Below are positions 5,520 through 7,476 of a DNA stretch of 7,476 nucleotides, piece after piece (the stretch's first letter is position 1; the number at the start of each line of letters is the position of its first letter). The notes under the pieces are model-generated. The model had not been told where the DNA came from, searched no databases, and worked only from the letters and a program-made list of their open reading frames with translations. The DNA comes from Anaerolineae bacterium (GTDB taxonomy: Bacteria; Chloroflexota; Anaerolineae; 4572-78; J111), in assembly GCA_020433785.1 (NCBI GenBank), contig JAGRCC010000384.1, forward strand, positions 1 through 7,476, given 5' to 3'. Position numbers and translations under genes: made by a program.

Positions 5520-7476
5520 ATGCCAACATCGCCAAAAAAGGCCCCTTCAAATCATCACCCCCACGCTTTAGAATCCAGTCGGCCAGAACTGGACCAACAG
5601 GTGCGTGAATTGGAAGAAACGAATCGCCAGTTGGAGGCTCAAGTGGCTGCTTTGCAACAGGAGCAGATGCGATGGCAGCTCAACGAAGCCATCTTGCGTG
5701 AGAGCGAAGTTCGCTTGCAAATTCTGGCTAATCTGGTGCCGTCTATGGTTTGGACGGCTTCACCGGATGGCGCTATGACGTACGCCAATGACCGCTGGTT
5801 GAACTACGTCGGCCTGACTCCGGAGCAAAATGCCCGGCAGTGGCCGGACCGCATCCTCCATCCCAGTGATCGGGATCGCTGCCTCAGTCAGTGGACGCAC
5901 GCTCTACAGACCGGCGCTGATTACGAGATCGAAGCGCGCCACCGGCGTCACGATGGCGTCTATCGCTGGTTCCTGACCCGCGCTGTGCCGCTGCGTAACG
6001 CCGAGGGCCATCTCACCGCCTGGTTGGGCGCCTCTATCGACATCCACGATCGTAAAGTAGCCGAACGCAAACTGCGTGAAAGTGAAACCGAACTGCGGTT
6101 AATTATGGATACGGTGCCGGGCCTCATGGCGCATATTGATCGCGATCAGCGTTATCAATTCGTCAACGCGGCTTACGAGCGCTGGTACAACCTCTCCCAC
6201 CAGCAAATTATAGGCCGCTCTATTCGTGAAATTATCGGTTCGGAGGCATACGAACAGCTTCGGCCTGGTATTGAGGCGGCGCTGGCCGGCGAGCAGGTTA
6301 GCTTTGAAACGACCATTACCTATGCTGAAGGTGATAAAACAGTACTGTCGACGTACGTTCCTCATCTGGATATAGATGGCCAGCCGTCCGGATTTTATGC
6401 GTTGGTCATGGACATTAGCGCCCGTAAACAGGCTGAACTGGCCCAGCGCCTGTTGGCCGAAACCGGTAAGGTACTGGCCAGTTCTTTGGATTACACCGTG
6501 CGGCTGTCCAACGTGGCCCACCTGGCCGTGCCTCACCTGGCCGATTGGTGCGCTGTGGATATTTTTGAAGATGACGGATCGATTCATCATATCGCGGTCG
6601 CCCACATCGACCCGGCCAAAGTGGCGCTGGCGCGTCAATTGCAGCAGCGCTACCCGCCCCGGCCAGACGTTATCAAGGAGAAAGCACGCCCCTGGCTGCG
6701 AGGCCAGGCCGAGCTTTACCCGGAGATTACCGAAGCCATACTGCGAGAGAGCGCCCAAGATGCCGAGCATTATCAAATTTTGCGCGATCTGCGTTTACAG
6801 TCGGCGATGGTGGTGCCGCTGATGGTTCAGGAGCGGGTGGTGGGCATGATGCTTTTTGTGTGGGCCGAGTCGGGGTATCGTTACAGTGAGCAAGATCTGG
6901 CCCTGGCCGAAGAGTTGGCTCGGCGAGCCGCCATTGCCCTGGAGAATGCCCGTACTTACCAGGCCGAACAAGCCGCCCGGCAAACCGCCGAGCAAATAGC
7001 CGAACGGATTGCCAGTTTGCAAACGGTCACCACCCGGCTGTCGCAAGCGGTTAGGTCGGCTCAGATCGCTGAGATTGTCCTCACCCATGGCCTGGCCACC
7101 ATGGGCATCAATGCCGGCTTGATTGCCCTGCTGACTGATGAGGGCACTGAATTTGAGCTGCTGGCTTCGATTGGTTATCTGGAGGAAACCATGACTCGCT
7201 GGCAGCGATTCCCGGCCCAATCCGGCATCCCTATGGCCGATGTGGTTCAGTCGGGCCAGCCGCTCTATGTCAACTCCCGTCCAATGGCCCAGGCGCTCTA
7301 CCCGGTCGTCGTCAGTGAAACGTCCCATGCGGCCTGGGCTGTTATGCCGTTGGTCGTAGAGGGCCGGACCATCGGCGGCTTGAGTTTCAGCTTCCCCGAA
7401 GCCCACGAGTTCAGCCCGGAGGAACGTGAATTTGGCCTGACCCTGGCCTATCAATGCGCCCAGGCGTTGGAACGCG
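5520..7476 (+). CDS. PAS-PAS-GAF-GAF sensor protein, 3' end missing (probable sensor kinase)
   Basis: The frame is open from ATG 5520 to the window edge, giving 652 residues without an output domain. There is no signal peptide or membrane helix, so it is a cytoplasmic sensor. A coiled coil (about 22-65) leads into PAS 1 (about 64-180). This is of the PAS_3 type, with Trp78-Thr-Ala-x-Pro-Asp-Gly, the loop Leu-His-Pro-x-Asp-Arg (113-118), and a C-terminal Arg-Arg-x-Asp-Gly-x-Tyr-Arg-Trp-Phe motif ending in Asp-Ile-x-Asp-Arg-Lys. PAS 2 spans about 188-305 and ends in Met-Asp-Ile-Ser-Ala-Arg-Lys. GAF 1 (about 308-478) is followed by an Ala/Glu/Arg-rich helical linker, and GAF 2 (about 497-651) is cut near its end. 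No chromophore cysteine is obvious in the visible GAF domains. Family knowledge predicts a C-terminal histidine kinase or a SpoIIE-like phosphatase, giving redox, small-molecule or light sensing. Its own terminator-separated promoter suggests it is not part of the TIR operon. Confidence 0.9.
   Translation, partial: MPTSPKKAPSNHHPHALESSRPELDQQVRELEETNRQLEAQVAALQQEQMRWQLNEAILRESEVRLQILANLVPSMVWTASPDGAMTYANDRWLNYVGLTPEQNARQWPDRILHPSDRDRCLSQWTHALQTGADYEIEARHRRHDGVYRWFLTRAVPLRNAEGHLTAWLGASIDIHDRKVAERKLRESETELRLIMDTVPGLMAHIDRDQRYQFVNAAYERWYNLSHQQIIGRSIREIIGSEAYEQLRPGIEAALAGEQVSFETTITYAEGDKTVLSTYVPHLDIDGQPSGFYALVMDISARKQAELAQRLLAETGKVLASSLDYTVRLSNVAHLAVPHLADWCAVDIFEDDGSIHHIAVAHIDPAKVALARQLQQRYPPRPDVIKEKARPWLRGQAELYPEITEAILRESAQDAEHYQILRDLRLQSAMVVPLMVQERVVGMMLFVWAESGYRYSEQDLALAEELARRAAIALENARTYQAEQAARQTAEQIAERIASLQTVTTRLSQAVRSAQIAEIVLTHGLATMGINAGLIALLTDEGTEFELLASIGYLEETMTRWQRFPAQSGIPMADVVQSGQPLYVNSRPMAQALYPVVVSETSHAAWAVMPLVVEGRTIGGLSFSFPEAHEFSPEEREFGLTLAYQCAQALER

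Noticed and set aside
5405..5608. Short + strand frame starting at TTG 5405
   Set aside because: It overlaps the start of the PAS/GAF gene in another frame, has no ribosome site of its own and ends without recognisable content.
6099..7454. Two long - strand open frames (6099-6776 and 6795-7454)
   Set aside because: The + strand frame through the same bases encodes clear PAS and GAF domains. The - strand products have no family features and are codon-bias shadows.

Overview
The window is about 7.5 kb of bacterial DNA with every credible gene on the + strand. Long multidomain signalling proteins (TIR-transmembrane-WD40 and PAS-PAS-GAF-GAF), moderate-to-high GC coding sequence with AT-richer gaps, and the style of the WD40 protein's tail suggest a large-genome, multicellular-type bacterium. 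Chloroflexota (Anaerolineae or Caldilineae-like) is my best guess and Cyanobacteria the main alternative. This rests on protein style alone; no rRNA or other phylogenetic marker is present.

Layout. (1) 1-324: the 3' part of a DUF6036/AbiEii-like nucleotidyltransferase gene, whose first codons in the window fall on the D-x-D metal-binding motif. (2) 325-1025: a 700-base gap. It starts with a structured element (335-463) that resembles an integron attC site, followed by a 29-codon ORF resembling half of a Myb/GcrA-type helix-turn-helix, a perfect terminator hairpin (615-645), an AT-rich stretch with small dyads, and a likely extended -10 promoter (945-953). (3) 1026-5058: a tight two-gene unit. 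The first gene encodes an exported beta-rich protein with two similar modules. Seven bases after its stop begins a 1006-residue protein made of an N-terminal TIR domain with the NADase-type glutamate, one membrane helix, a charged coiled coil, 14 WD40 blades (two seven-bladed propellers) and a conserved-looking tail with two cysteines. (4) 5059-5519: a gap with inverted repeats and a strong terminator (5352-5387) that closes the unit, then the leader of the next gene. (5) 5520 to the window end: the first 652 residues of a soluble PAS-PAS-GAF-GAF sensor, probably a histidine kinase or PP2C-type regulator whose output domain lies beyond the window.

The most interesting part is the 1026-5058 pair. 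An exported protein is made from the same message as a membrane-anchored TIR protein whose propellers are predicted to face outside. I read it as a candidate sensing and NAD-depletion (cell-suicide or signalling) module. The architecture is seen directly; the ligand relationship and any defence role are inference.
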